64,000 nt of DNA from Comamonas sp009360615 (GTDB lineage Bacteria > Pseudomonadota > Gammaproteobacteria > Burkholderiales > Burkholderiaceae_C), in the NCBI RefSeq assembly GCF_035784015.1, contig NZ_JALKOW010000004.1. One strand, written 5' to 3'. Positions within the stretch are counted from its first letter, which is position 1, and each line of letters begins with the position of its first letter. The position numbers and the translations under genes are program-made. The notes under the pieces are model-generated. The model worked only from the letters and a program-made list of their open reading frames with translations. It was not told the origin of the DNA and searched no databases. Positions 1-8,474 of this stretch are shown here, one piece after another.

Positions 1-76
1 CCGCAAGAGGAAAGTGCTGACAGCTATTGTTTTGATATTTGCAGCGTCCCCTCCAGCCCTGAAACACAATAGCGAC

Positions 77-1510
77 ATGAAAGCCAGCTCAGTCCGCGAT
101 ATCGTCTTTGCCCACGCTCTGGAAACCGCCGCTGCGCACGAGGCGCTGCCAACGGCCGAGCGCTGCACGGCCATCACGCAGGAGTGCCTCCACGCCCAGG
201 GCAGGACCGCAGGGGGGGGCCGCGCAGCGTTCGAAGGCTTTCTGCTGGAGCGGGCACGACGTGTGATCGCTGCAGCGCAGCTGCCTGCCGACATACGCGC
301 GATGACCCGGCAGCGCGCCGGCATTTCGCGCTGGATGGTGCTGGCCGTAATGGCTGCGGCGTTTGCGCTGGGTTTTGCGGGCCATGCGGTCACCGACCCG
401 CATCGTGTGGACCTGCTCTCGGCTTCGCTGGTCGGTATCGTGCTGTGGAATCTGCTGGTCTATGCGCTGTTGCTGCTGACCTGGCTGCGCAGTCGGGTGC
501 GGCGCAAGACGACGGTGATTGCTCCGCTGGAGCCCGAACAGGGACAGGGCGCCGCGGCAGTGCCTGGCGGCTGGCTGCAGAAGCTGCAGGCAAGACAGTG
601 GCGTGTTTCACGCGGCACGGGACTGCGCAAGATGGCGCTGAACTTCGAGCGCAACTGGTGGCTGGTCAACCAGCGGCCGCGCCATGCGCAATGGCTTGCG
701 TGCCTGCATCTGGGGGCTGCCATGCTGGCGCTGGGCGCGCTGGCATCGCTATGGCTGACCGGCCTGACAAAGGCGTACCAGGTGGGCTGGGAGAGCACTT
801 TTCTTTCGCCCTCCGCTGTGCAGACCTGTCTGAACCTGCTGTTTGCGCCGGTGCAGCATCTGCTGGGGCTGGCGCCGTGGAGTCCAGCGCAGATCCAGGC
901 GTTGCAGGGTTGGTCGGCCGGTGATGCCGCTGATGCGGGACCACGCTGGGTGCAGCTCTACAGCTGGTTGCTGGGCTTGATGGTGGTCGTGCCGCGACTG
1001 CTGCTGGCGCTCTGGCAGGGTGCCAGAAGCTGGTGGTTGAGCCGGCATCTGGCCTTGCCGCTGCAGCAACCCTATTTCCGGAAGCTGCAGCGCGACTGGG
1101 CGGGACGCGCCACGGTGCTGCGGGTGCAGCCCTACAGCCTGGATATCACGCCCGAGCGGGAAGCCGCCCTGCGCAGCCATGTGGCGCAGAGCTACGGTGC
1201 TGGAGCGCAGCTTGAGCTGCGGCCGGTGCTGGCCTATGGAGCGCCCTTGCCGGATGCTTCGTCTGTTGACGCTCTGCAGGTGCTGCTGCTCAATCTGGCT
1301 GCCACGCCGGAGGCGGAAATTCATGGCGTGCTGCTGGCACAGGTATTGAGCCGCTGGGGCGCACAGACCGATGTGTGGCTGTGGGCGGCGGATTTTCGGA
1401 CGCGCAACAGCGGTGCCCCGGCGCGTGTGCAGGAGCGCGAACAGCTGTGGCGGGAGTTTGTGCACAGCGCGGGCCTGAACGCGACCCTGGTGCCCGACGC
1501 AGGAGTGTGA
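77..1510 (+). CDS. DUF2868-family membrane protein
   Basis: A membrane protein of about 477 residues that I assign to the DUF2868 family. This family is usually encoded directly before a DUF3482 GTPase, as it is here. Function is unknown. Hydrophobic segments are visible near residues 85-106 (starting WMVLAVMAAAFALG) and 113-140, with further ones in the middle (around the LGAAMLALGALASLWLTG stretch) and a later one at LLGLMVVVPRLLLALW. The C-terminal third is soluble. I chose the ATG at 77 because family members begin close to an R-x-I-V-x-x-H-A-L-E motif. An in-frame GTG at 14, just after AGAGGA, would add 21 residues, and the frame is still open at the window edge. The stop is 2 bases before the next start, so the two genes are almost certainly co-transcribed. 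Confidence 0.75.
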   Translation: MKASSVRDIVFAHALETAAAHEALPTAERCTAITQECLHAQGRTAGGGRAAFEGFLLERARRVIAAAQLPADIRAMTRQRAGISRWMVLAVMAAAFALGFAGHAVTDPHRVDLLSASLVGIVLWNLLVYALLLLTWLRSRVRRKTTVIAPLEPEQGQGAAAVPGGWLQKLQARQWRVSRGTGLRKMALNFERNWWLVNQRPRHAQWLACLHLGAAMLALGALASLWLTGLTKAYQVGWESTFLSPSAVQTCLNLLFAPVQHLLGLAPWSPAQIQALQGWSAGDAADAGPRWVQLYSWLLGLMVVVPRLLLALWQGARSWWLSRHLALPLQQPYFRKLQRDWAGRATVLRVQPYSLDITPEREAALRSHVAQSYGAGAQLELRPVLAYGAPLPDASSVDALQVLLLNLAATPEAEIHGVLLAQVLSRWGAQTDVWLWAADFRTRNSGAPARVQEREQLWREFVHSAGLNATLVPDAGV

Positions 1511-1512
1511 CG

Positions 1513-3069
1513 ATGCGCGAGAGCAAGGAGCTGGTTCCGGTTGACAGCAGCATTCAGTGGTGCCTGCTGTCGCACACCAATATTGGCAAGACCACGTTGA
1601 CCCGTACGCTGCTGGCCGACGACGTCGGCGAGATTGATGACGCCGCCCATGTGACCACCCGGTCACAGCGCTATCTGCTCCAGAGATCGCCGCAGGGCGA
1701 CGAGCTGTGGCTCTGGGACACGCCGGGTTTCGGCGACTCCGTGCGGCTTTTTGAGCGCCTGCGGCAGCATGGCAATCCACTGGGCTGGTTTCTCAGCAAC
1801 GTCTGGGATCGCTGGCGCGACAAACCTTTTTACCTGAGCCAGCGTGCCTTGCTCGCTGCGCGCGACCACGCGGATGTGATGCTCTACCTGGTCAACGCCG
1901 CGGAAGACCCGGCCGATGCCGGCTACTGGAACGCCGAGATGAACATACTGGCCTGGCTCGACAAGCCGGTCATCGTGCTGCTCAACCAGATTGGCAGTGA
2001 CACCACGGCAGCGCAGACGCAGCAGGATCTGAGGCGCTGGCAGCAGGCCACCCAGAGCTTTCACAGTGTGGTGCGCGATGTGCTCGTGCTCGATGCCTTC
2101 ACGCGCAGCTGGTGGCACGAGCGCAGGATGATGCAGCGCATTGCACCCTTGTTGCCCCAGCCCAAGCAGCCTGCGTACCAGCGCCTGCTGGCGCAGCGCG
2201 CCTGGCAGCAGCAACAGCGCGAGCAGCAAAGCCTGGCGGTCATGGCCGAGCAGTTGCTGGCGGCGGCGGGGCTGCATGAAAAACTCGATCCCGAGCAAGG
2301 CCGCCTGCTGGCGCGTGCCCGGCAGAGCCTCGGCCAGCTCGCCGCCAAGCTGGGGCGAGCGGAAGGGGGGGACGAGCGGCTCGGAGCCCAGGCCCAGGAG
2401 GCCGTGCAGCGGCTGTTGCAGGCTTTGCGCCAGGCCGACGTGCAGGCCACGCAGCGCTTGCTCGAGATTCATGGGCTCGACGGTCAGGCGGGCAGCCAGA
2501 TTCAGGAGCAATTGCGCAGCCAGCTGCAGATCACCACGCCCGTGGACGCGCAGGCGGCCGGCTTGTGGGGCGCTCTGACCGCCGGTGCGGCCACAGGGCT
2601 GGGGGCCGATCTGATGGCTGGCGGCCTGACGCTGGGGGCCGGAGCCCTGGTGGGCGCGCTGCTGGGAGCCCTCACCCTGGGCGGTGCGGCCTGGGGTGCG
2701 AACAAGTTGTTCGACCAGGAGCAGCAGAGCTTTCGTCTCTCCGGCGATTATCTGAACGCGTCCGTCAGTCAGGTACTGCTGAAATACCTGCTGATCTCGC
2801 ACTTTGGCCGTGGCCGGGGGCGCTACACCAGCCCGGCCGCTCCCCGGCAGTGGAGCGAGCTGGCCCAGGAGGCGGTGAAGGCCCATGCCGCGCAATGGGA
2901 GGCGCTCTGGGCGCAGCTGCGCGGGGTGGAGAACGCTGCGCAAGCCGGTGCTGCGCAGAAAAGCGCCATGATGGAGCTGCTCTCGCAAAGCCTGCAGCAG
3001 ATCATGGCGGCTCTCTATCCGGGGCTGAACGCGGACTCCGGTGTCAGAGACGGGGAAAGCGCACCGTGA
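1513..3069 (+). CDS. DUF3482-family GTPase-like protein
   Basis: A P-loop GTPase-like protein of 518 residues. The G1 loop reads HTNIGKTT (about 21-28) in place of the usual GxxxxGKS. G3 is WDTPGFGD (68-75), and the G4 position is LNQIG (157-161) rather than NKxD, so guanine specificity is not assured. After the G domain comes a long Gln/Glu/Ala-rich helical region, then a glycine-zipper hydrophobic stretch (about residues 353-398, many GxxxG) that could insert in a membrane. I start at the ATG at 1513, which follows the upstream stop by 2 bases. Pairing with a DUF2868 protein is the typical family arrangement; the cellular role is undescribed. The 3' end overlaps the converging histidine kinase gene by 26 bases. 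Confidence 0.75.
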   Translation: MRESKELVPVDSSIQWCLLSHTNIGKTTLTRTLLADDVGEIDDAAHVTTRSQRYLLQRSPQGDELWLWDTPGFGDSVRLFERLRQHGNPLGWFLSNVWDRWRDKPFYLSQRALLAARDHADVMLYLVNAAEDPADAGYWNAEMNILAWLDKPVIVLLNQIGSDTTAAQTQQDLRRWQQATQSFHSVVRDVLVLDAFTRSWWHERRMMQRIAPLLPQPKQPAYQRLLAQRAWQQQQREQQSLAVMAEQLLAAAGLHEKLDPEQGRLLARARQSLGQLAAKLGRAEGGDERLGAQAQEAVQRLLQALRQADVQATQRLLEIHGLDGQAGSQIQEQLRSQLQITTPVDAQAAGLWGALTAGAATGLGADLMAGGLTLGAGALVGALLGALTLGGAAWGANKLFDQEQQSFRLSGDYLNASVSQVLLKYLLISHFGRGRGRYTSPAAPRQWSELAQEAVKAHAAQWEALWAQLRGVENAAQAGAAQKSAMMELLSQSLQQIMAALYPGLNADSGVRDGESAP

Positions 3070-4216
3070 ACAGCGCCCCGCCGCGCTCTGATACGCCTGC
3101 GCTGACGGTGCCGCCCTGGGAGGTCACCAGCGCCTTGACGATGGAAAGGCCCAGACCCGATCCTTCCCTGCGACGCTTGCCGGGAGCCTGGACAAAGCGC
3201 TGGAACGGATGGGCCTGTACCTCGGCGGCAAGGCCGGGGCCCGCATCGCCCACTTCCAGGACCACCCATGACTGGTTCAGGTGATCGGTGCTTGCATGCA
3301 CCCGGATGCTCAGCCAGTGCCCGCTGCTGGCATGGCGCAGCACATTGCTGATGAGGTTGGTCGTAATCTGGCGCAGTCGATCCGCGTCGGCCTTGATGTC
3401 GGTGCTGCCATCGCCGTCCTGCATGGGCAGATCGAGCGAAAGGGCCATGTCCTGCTTTTGCAGCTGTGGGTGCAATTCCTCGACGACATCGCCGACCAGT
3501 GCGGCGAGGTCAATGCGCTCCTTGCGCAGCGACAGCTGCCCGGCATCGGCCATCGAAAGAGTGTGAAGATCGCCGACCAGCCGGCCCAGGTGCTCGACCT
3601 GGGCCAGCAGCGTCTTCATCTCGGCCTGGCTGGAGTCGATGACGCCGTCGCAGATCGCATGCAGACGGGCCTGCAGCACCGTCAAGGGGGTGCGCAGCTC
3701 GTGCGAGATGGAGGCGGCCGTGGCCAGTCGCTCCGCTTCCAGGGTTTCCAGCGAATCGACCATGCCGTTGAAGGCATCGATCATCTCGGCCATCTCGCCA
3801 TGGGCATTGCCCTTGACGGCCCTGGCGGCCAGGTCGCCGCGCTCCACGCGCGCCGCCACTTCCACCATGGAGGCCAGCGGACTGGTGATGCGGCGTGAAA
3901 TCCAGAAGCCGACAGCCATGCCGAAAGGCAGGCTGACGGCCAGACCGATGACGAGCGACCATTTCTCGCCGAACAGGCGGTCGCCTTCCCAGTACTCGGA
4001 GTAGATCTGCAAGGCCCTGGGGCTGTCTTCCAGGTCCTGCGACTTCAGCACTTCCAGCTCGGTCCTGACCGGGCTCGGCAGGTGGCGATAGAACTCGCGG
4101 TATTGCAGTTCGGAAAACGCCAGCACGCCAAGGGCCAGGGAGGCAATGGCCAGCAGCACGGCCGCCGTGATCCAGAGACCGAAGCGGACCCAGATGCGGT
4201 TCAGTCCCAGGGCCAT
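3044..4216 (-). CDS. BaeS-like sensor histidine kinase
   Basis: An inner-membrane sensor kinase of 390 residues. One membrane segment lies at about 11-34, followed by a short periplasmic part (35-85) and a second segment at about 88-106. A HAMP linker follows (about 106-160). The HisKA box has the phospho-accepting histidine at H172 (SHELRTPLT). The ATPase domain shows an N box at about 287-294, a DAGPG box (324-328) and a GSGLGLS box (352-358). The small periplasmic loop suggests it senses an envelope or membrane signal rather than a bulky ligand. Its start lies inside the end of the response-regulator gene (16-base overlap), so the two are translated together. The pair faces away from the exporter operon that starts at 5152 and is the obvious candidate to control it. 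Confidence 0.9.
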   Translation of the reverse strand: MALGLNRIWVRFGLWITAAVLLAIASLALGVLAFSELQYREFYRHLPSPVRTELEVLKSQDLEDSPRALQIYSEYWEGDRLFGEKWSLVIGLAVSLPFGMAVGFWISRRITSPLASMVEVAARVERGDLAARAVKGNAHGEMAEMIDAFNGMVDSLETLEAERLATAASISHELRTPLTVLQARLHAICDGVIDSSQAEMKTLLAQVEHLGRLVGDLHTLSMADAGQLSLRKERIDLAALVGDVVEELHPQLQKQDMALSLDLPMQDGDGSTDIKADADRLRQITTNLISNVLRHASSGHWLSIRVHASTDHLNQSWVVLEVGDAGPGLAAEVQAHPFQRFVQAPGKRRREGSGLGLSIVKALVTSQGGTVSAGVSERGGALFTVRFPRL

Positions 4217-4950
4217 AGACGATAGCCAATACCGCGCACGGTCTCGATCAGTCCGTCCTGTCCGGCCAGCTGGAGCTTGCGGCGAAGCTTGGAGAGGTGG
4301 GAGTCGATCACCCGCTCCAGTGCGTCGCTTTCCGGCAGGCAGTGCTCAATCAGGTAGGCCCTTGAAAAGCAGCGGCGCGGCTGGGCCGCCAGACAGGCCA
4401 GCAGGCGAAATTCCGTGAGTGTGAGGGCCAGGGGAACGGCCTGACCCGCATCATCATAGACAGCGGCGCTATGGGCTTCCACATCGATCTCTATCGGCCC
4501 GACGCGGATGGGCGCAGCCACCGGCGCGGGCTTGGCCTGGGTGCGGCGCAGCACGGCGCGCACCCGGGCCACCACCTCGGGAGGGTTGAAAGGCTTGACC
4601 ACATAGTCGTCCGCCCCCAGGCGCAGGGCCAGGAGCTTGTCCACATCGTCGGCGAGAGCCGTTACCATGATGACGGGGACATCGCTGTCGTTGCGAATCA
4701 TGCGCAGCACGTCCACGCCGTCGACCTTGGGCAGATGAATATCGAGCAGCACCAGATCCGGGCGCAGCTGCCGAAAGCTCTGCAAGGCCTCCTCGCCGTC
4801 CTGCGCCATGCGGATGCGCAGGCCGTCGCGCTCCAGGTAGGCACTGAGCACGCCGGCAATGGCGGGTTCGTCTTCGACTACCAGCACCATGGGAGTGGAG
4901 GCAGGTTGAGCAAAGGTCGTCATGGTTTTTTGTGCAGCAAAGTCATGCAT
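4201..4950 (-). CDS. BaeR-like (OmpR family) response regulator
   Basis: A DNA-binding response regulator of 249 residues. The receiver domain has the acidic pair E26/D27, the phosphorylated D70 (in VLLDIHLP), T97 and K119. A winged-helix OmpR-type output domain fills the C-terminal half (ends ETVRGIGYRL). I keep the ATG at 4950 because GGGAG lies about 9 bases upstream. ATGs at 4923 and 4890 have no such site and the N-terminal extension is only about 20 residues. It is partner to the kinase downstream and divergent from the NodT/ABC exporter operon. I infer that it activates that operon and probably itself, through the 201-base intergenic region. Confidence 0.9.
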   Translation of the reverse strand: MHDFAAQKTMTTFAQPASTPMVLVVEDEPAIAGVLSAYLERDGLRIRMAQDGEEALQSFRQLRPDLVLLDIHLPKVDGVDVLRMIRNDSDVPVIMVTALADDVDKLLALRLGADDYVVKPFNPPEVVARVRAVLRRTQAKPAPVAAPIRVGPIEIDVEAHSAAVYDDAGQAVPLALTLTEFRLLACLAAQPRRCFSRAYLIEHCLPESDALERVIDSHLSKLRRKLQLAGQDGLIETVRGIGYRLWPWD

Positions 4951-4978
4951 CTGCGGGACTCCCTGAAACTTGTTGTTT

Positions 4979-4991
4979 GCACATTATGTGC
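4979..4991. promoter_or_regulatory. Candidate operator: GCACAT-T-ATGTGC palindrome
   Basis: A perfect inverted repeat, GCACAT-T-ATGTGC, about 30 bases upstream of the response regulator start and about 160 bases before the NodT start, in the only intergenic region between the divergent units (4951-5151). Its placement suits a regulator site. No experimental link is visible. OmpR-family regulators more often bind direct repeats, so a different factor is possible. Confidence 0.3.
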
Positions 4992-5151
4992 GTTGCCGCT
5001 GTAATCCACGAATGGCGATGGCTCTCCATAATTCCTACATAAACCCTGCAATCTGGCGAAAGCTTGCTGCCGTCCAATCGCGAGGATGGAAAGCTGTTTC
5101 CGCCTTCCGCCGGTTTTCTGGGTGACACCTATAGCTTGAGCCAACTGCGCT

Positions 5152-6561
5152 GTGATATTTCCCTCCCACGTCTCGCGTCTTCGCATGGGCAGTCTGTGTC
5201 TGTGTGCCTTGTCGTTGCTGGCAGGCTGTGCTGCGCCCGAGGCAGTCAGGCTGGACCGGAGCACGCCCCCCCGGTGGCAGCAGCCGGAGACGGCTCGAAA
5301 GTCCGATCCTGCGGAACTGGCCCTCTGGTGGCGTGCCTGGAATGACCCCGCGCTGAATGCGCTGGTGGACGAGGCGCTGTCCCAGAATCTTGATGTGGCT
5401 CAATCCGTGCTGCGCCTGCGTCAGCAGCGCTTGCTGGCAGGGACGGCCGATGCGGCTTTTCGCCCTGCGGTCAGCACCGGTGCGCGGACCCTGCAGGACA
5501 TTGCGGCAGTTGACACCTACTTTCATGCCAGCATCGATGTGAGCTGGGACCTGGGCCTGTTCGGCGATTCCGCGGCGGCACGCCGTGCCGGCGCGGCTGG
5601 CGTGCTGGACGCGCAAGCACAGCTGCATGCGGCGCGGGTGGCTCTGGTGGCCGATGTGGTGCATCGCTATCTCGATATCCGGTTGGCCCAGGTGCAGCGC
5701 ACGTTCGCCGAAAGGCAGTTGCAGCAGGCGCAGCGGCAGCTGCAGCTCTTGCAGATTCGGCATGCGCAGAGGCTGGCCGATGCCCAGTCTCTGGAGCAGC
5801 AGCAGCTGCAGTTGCGCACCGCAGAGTCCCAGCTGTCCACCCTGAACGAAGCCCAGGCGCGTGCTGCCCATGCGCTGGCGGCCCTGCTGGGACGCGAGCG
5901 TGCCGAGCCGCAATGGCTGCAACCCAGTGCCGATGCCGCATTGCCCACCGTCCAGGCACTGGCCGTTCTGCCGGCCGACCTGCTGCGCAACCGCCCCGAT
6001 ATTCAAAGTGCCGAGGCTGCGGTGGAGCAGGCCGCGGCCGAGGTCGGCGTGTCGCGCGCAGCGCTGTACCCGCGGCTGACCCTCACGGGGTCCTTGCTGT
6101 ACGCCTACAACCTGACGCGCAATCACCGCACGACTTCGGACTCCATCCCCATGGTCGGTCCGCAGATCGATATTCCGCTCTTTGACTGGGGCCGTCGCCG
6201 TGCCGTGGCCGACGGCAAGGAGCTGGCACTGCAGGCCAGCATCAAGGCTTATCGCCAGGCGGTGCTCAACGGTATTGCCGAGGCGGAATCGGCGCTGGCA
6301 GCGGTCACCGCCCAGCAGCAGAGGCAGCAGCAGCTGCAGTCCGAGAGGCAGATCCATGCCGGGCGCGAGAAGGCCCAGGCCGTGCGCCAGCAACTGGGTC
6401 TGTCCAGCGAATTTGCCGCTATCGACAACGCCCGCGCCAGCCTGCACAACCAGAGCGAGCTGGCCACTGCCAGGGCTGCCGAGGCGCTGGCCTATGTGGC
6501 GCTCTACAAGGCTGTGGGCGCTGCGCCCATCGATGCCGCAGTCTCCGAGGTCCAGCCATGA
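5152..6561 (+). CDS. NodT-family outer-membrane efflux lipoprotein
   Basis: A TolC-like outer-membrane channel of the NodT family, 469 residues. The lipobox LLAGC (cysteine at about residue 26) marks it as a lipoprotein. I prefer the GTG at 5152 because it gives a positively charged n-region (SRLR) to the signal; the ATG at 5185 would leave an uncharged one. Two outer-membrane-efflux repeats follow, rich in Gln/Ala heptads (coiled coil), with the typical motif DLLRNRPDI near residue 280. It overlaps the ABC permease gene by 4 bases (ATGA), so channel, permease, ATPase and adaptor form one complete tripartite exporter. It is the first gene of a nine-gene plus-strand set. Confidence 0.88.
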   Translation: MIFPSHVSRLRMGSLCLCALSLLAGCAAPEAVRLDRSTPPRWQQPETARKSDPAELALWWRAWNDPALNALVDEALSQNLDVAQSVLRLRQQRLLAGTADAAFRPAVSTGARTLQDIAAVDTYFHASIDVSWDLGLFGDSAAARRAGAAGVLDAQAQLHAARVALVADVVHRYLDIRLAQVQRTFAERQLQQAQRQLQLLQIRHAQRLADAQSLEQQQLQLRTAESQLSTLNEAQARAAHALAALLGRERAEPQWLQPSADAALPTVQALAVLPADLLRNRPDIQSAEAAVEQAAAEVGVSRAALYPRLTLTGSLLYAYNLTRNHRTTSDSIPMVGPQIDIPLFDWGRRRAVADGKELALQASIKAYRQAVLNGIAEAESALAAVTAQQQRQQQLQSERQIHAGREKAQAVRQQLGLSSEFAAIDNARASLHNQSELATARAAEALAYVALYKAVGAAPIDAAVSEVQP

Positions 6562-7706
6562 TTGCCCTGGCGCGCAAGACGCTGATCTATGAGTGGAGGC
6601 GCTTTGTCCCCTCGGTGTTCGCCGTGGGCTTTTCGGGCGTTCTGCTGGCCATGCAGGCTGCCCTGGTGCTGGGCATCTTCGGCTCTGCCGCGATTTACGT
6701 GACGGCTTCTTCGGCTGACCTCTGGGTGGGCTATCCGGGTACGCAAAGCGTGAACTTCGGGCGCAACATCGGCAGCGATGTGGAGATGCGTCTGCGCATG
6801 GACCCCGATGTGGCGGCCGTGGAATCCTATGTCTGGGTCGATGGCGACTGGCGCGCACGCGCGGGTGCCCAGGGCGCGACCGGCGGCGGAGTCTCGGTCT
6901 ATCTGTCGGGGGTCGGCACAGCGGACACCTCCATGATGTTCACCAAGGTGCTCACCTCGTGGCAGCGTCAGTTGCTGCGCGAGCCCGGCGCCGTGATCGT
7001 GGACAGGGCGGACCTGGGGACTCTGGGGGCGCAGGAAGGCAGCACGGCCTGGATCAACAACCATGCGGTCAAGGTCGTGGCGGCCGTCGACGGCTTGCGC
7101 GGGCTGGGTGGCGTCAACGTGATCGCTTCGCTCAGCACGGCCCGCGAAATTGCGGAAACCAGTGCCGAGCATGGCAGCACCTATTTCGTGGCGCGCCTGA
7201 AGCAAGGTGCCAAGGCCGCCGAGGCCCAGGCGAGATTGAGCCGGTCCAGCAGCAGTTTCGGCCCCTATGAGGTCTGGACTGCCGATGCCTTTGCGCGCCG
7301 CTCGCAGCGTTACTGGATGCTCGATACCGGCGCCGGTGCCGGCGTGCTCTTCATGGCCGTCATCGTCTGCCTGGTGGGCGCCATCGTGACCAGCCAGTCG
7401 CTCAAGGCGGTGGTGGCCGGGTCCGCCCGCGAGTATGCGGTGCTCAATGCGCTGGGTGTGAGCCGAGCCGCACTGGGCCGTGTGGTGGTCGAGCAGGCTT
7501 GCTGGATTGGCGGTCTGGGCTTTGTCCTGGCGGCTCTGGCCAGTGCGGTGCTGCTCAGCATTGCATCGAGCTACCGCGTCCCCGTGGCCCTGAACCTGTC
7601 AGCCGTGCTCGCTTGCGGCTTCCTGGTGGCCGTGCTGTCGCTGCTCTCGGGCCTGGGGGCCATGCGCAGCCTGCTGCGTGCCGACCCTGCAACCTTGCTG
7701 CGTTAA
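6558..7706 (+). CDS. ABC exporter permease, DevC/FtsX type
   Basis: An inner-membrane permease of 382 residues with the MacB/FtsX architecture: one N-terminal membrane segment (about 17-47), a large periplasmic domain (about 50-255), and three C-terminal segments (about 264-290, 312-335, 345-370). The C-terminal block includes the sequence REYAVLNALGVSRAAL, which resembles the coupling-helix region of FtsX-like permeases. It is smaller than MacB because the ATPase is a separate gene. The four-base overlap with the NodT gene and an 10-base gap to the ATPase gene put it firmly in the exporter operon. By family it would extrude an amphipathic or lipid-like molecule or peptide; the substrate cannot be read from the sequence. 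Confidence 0.85.
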   Translation: MIALARKTLIYEWRRFVPSVFAVGFSGVLLAMQAALVLGIFGSAAIYVTASSADLWVGYPGTQSVNFGRNIGSDVEMRLRMDPDVAAVESYVWVDGDWRARAGAQGATGGGVSVYLSGVGTADTSMMFTKVLTSWQRQLLREPGAVIVDRADLGTLGAQEGSTAWINNHAVKVVAAVDGLRGLGGVNVIASLSTAREIAETSAEHGSTYFVARLKQGAKAAEAQARLSRSSSSFGPYEVWTADAFARRSQRYWMLDTGAGAGVLFMAVIVCLVGAIVTSQSLKAVVAGSAREYAVLNALGVSRAALGRVVVEQACWIGGLGFVLAALASAVLLSIASSYRVPVALNLSAVLACGFLVAVLSLLSGLGAMRSLLRADPATLLR

Positions 7707-7716
7707 GGCCCGAAAC

Positions 7717-8472
7717 ATGCAAGCCGAGACCATGGATCGTGTCAGAACTTCTGCTGCAGCCAAGGATGCAGTGCCCAGCCTCGAGGCCGTGCGCCTCGAA
7801 AAATCCTTTGTGTCGGGTCTTGTGCAGGTGCATGTGCTGCAAGGGCTGTCCGTCAGCCTGTATGCGGGGGAGCTGAGTCTGATCTCTGGCCCATCGGGCT
7901 GCGGCAAAAGTACCTTGCTGTCCCTGATGTCGGGACTGCAGAAGCCCGATGCCGGCCATGCGCTGGCGCTGGGCGAGGACCTGGCCAAGCTCGGCTCGGC
8001 GGCGCTGGAGAAATTTCGTCTGCGTCATACGGGCTTCGTCTTTCAGGGCTTCAACCTGTTTCCGGCCTTGACGGCACTGGAGCAGGTGCAGCTTCCGCTG
8101 GGCTATATGGGTCTCAGAAGCGCCGAGACACTGCGCCGAGCCAAGGAGGCGCTCGATGAAGTGGGGCTCTCGCACCGCAGCCACATGCGCCCGGCCCAGC
8201 TGTCGGGCGGCGAGAAGCAGCGTGTGGCCATCGCACGTGCCATGGCCAAGCAGCCGCGCCTGCTGTTCGCCGACGAGCCCACCAGTGCGCTGGACGCCGA
8301 GAGCGGCCAGCGCGTCATTGATTTGCTGCACCGTGCAGCGCGCACGCACGGCACCACGGTGCTCTGCGTCAGCCACGACCCGCGTCTGGTGCGCCATGCC
8401 GATCGTGTGCTGGGCATGGAAGACGGTGCCATTCGCAGCGACTGGCGCCAGAACAGCCCCATCAAGGAATAA
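7717..8472 (+). CDS. ABC exporter ATPase, LolD/DevA type
   Basis: Nucleotide-binding subunit of 251 residues from the ATG at 7717 (an upstream in-frame start at 7678 would overlap the permease, and a further ATG lies at 7732). Walker A is GPSGCGKST (58-66), the signature is LSGGE (162-166), and Walker B leads into ADEPTSALD (185-193). A switch histidine is seen in SHDPR. It belongs to the LolD/MacB/DevA branch. It sits between permease and adaptor genes with gaps of 10 and 2 bases and powers the exporter. Confidence 0.9.
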   Translation: MQAETMDRVRTSAAAKDAVPSLEAVRLEKSFVSGLVQVHVLQGLSVSLYAGELSLISGPSGCGKSTLLSLMSGLQKPDAGHALALGEDLAKLGSAALEKFRLRHTGFVFQGFNLFPALTALEQVQLPLGYMGLRSAETLRRAKEALDEVGLSHRSHMRPAQLSGGEKQRVAIARAMAKQPRLLFADEPTSALDAESGQRVIDLLHRAARTHGTTVLCVSHDPRLVRHADRVLGMEDGAIRSDWRQNSPIKE

Positions 8473-8474
8473 AC

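Noticed and set aside
5035..6858. A 607-codon minus-strand open frame opposite the NodT gene
   Set aside because: It spans the divergent promoter and mirrors the NodT coiled coil; no domain or ribosome site.
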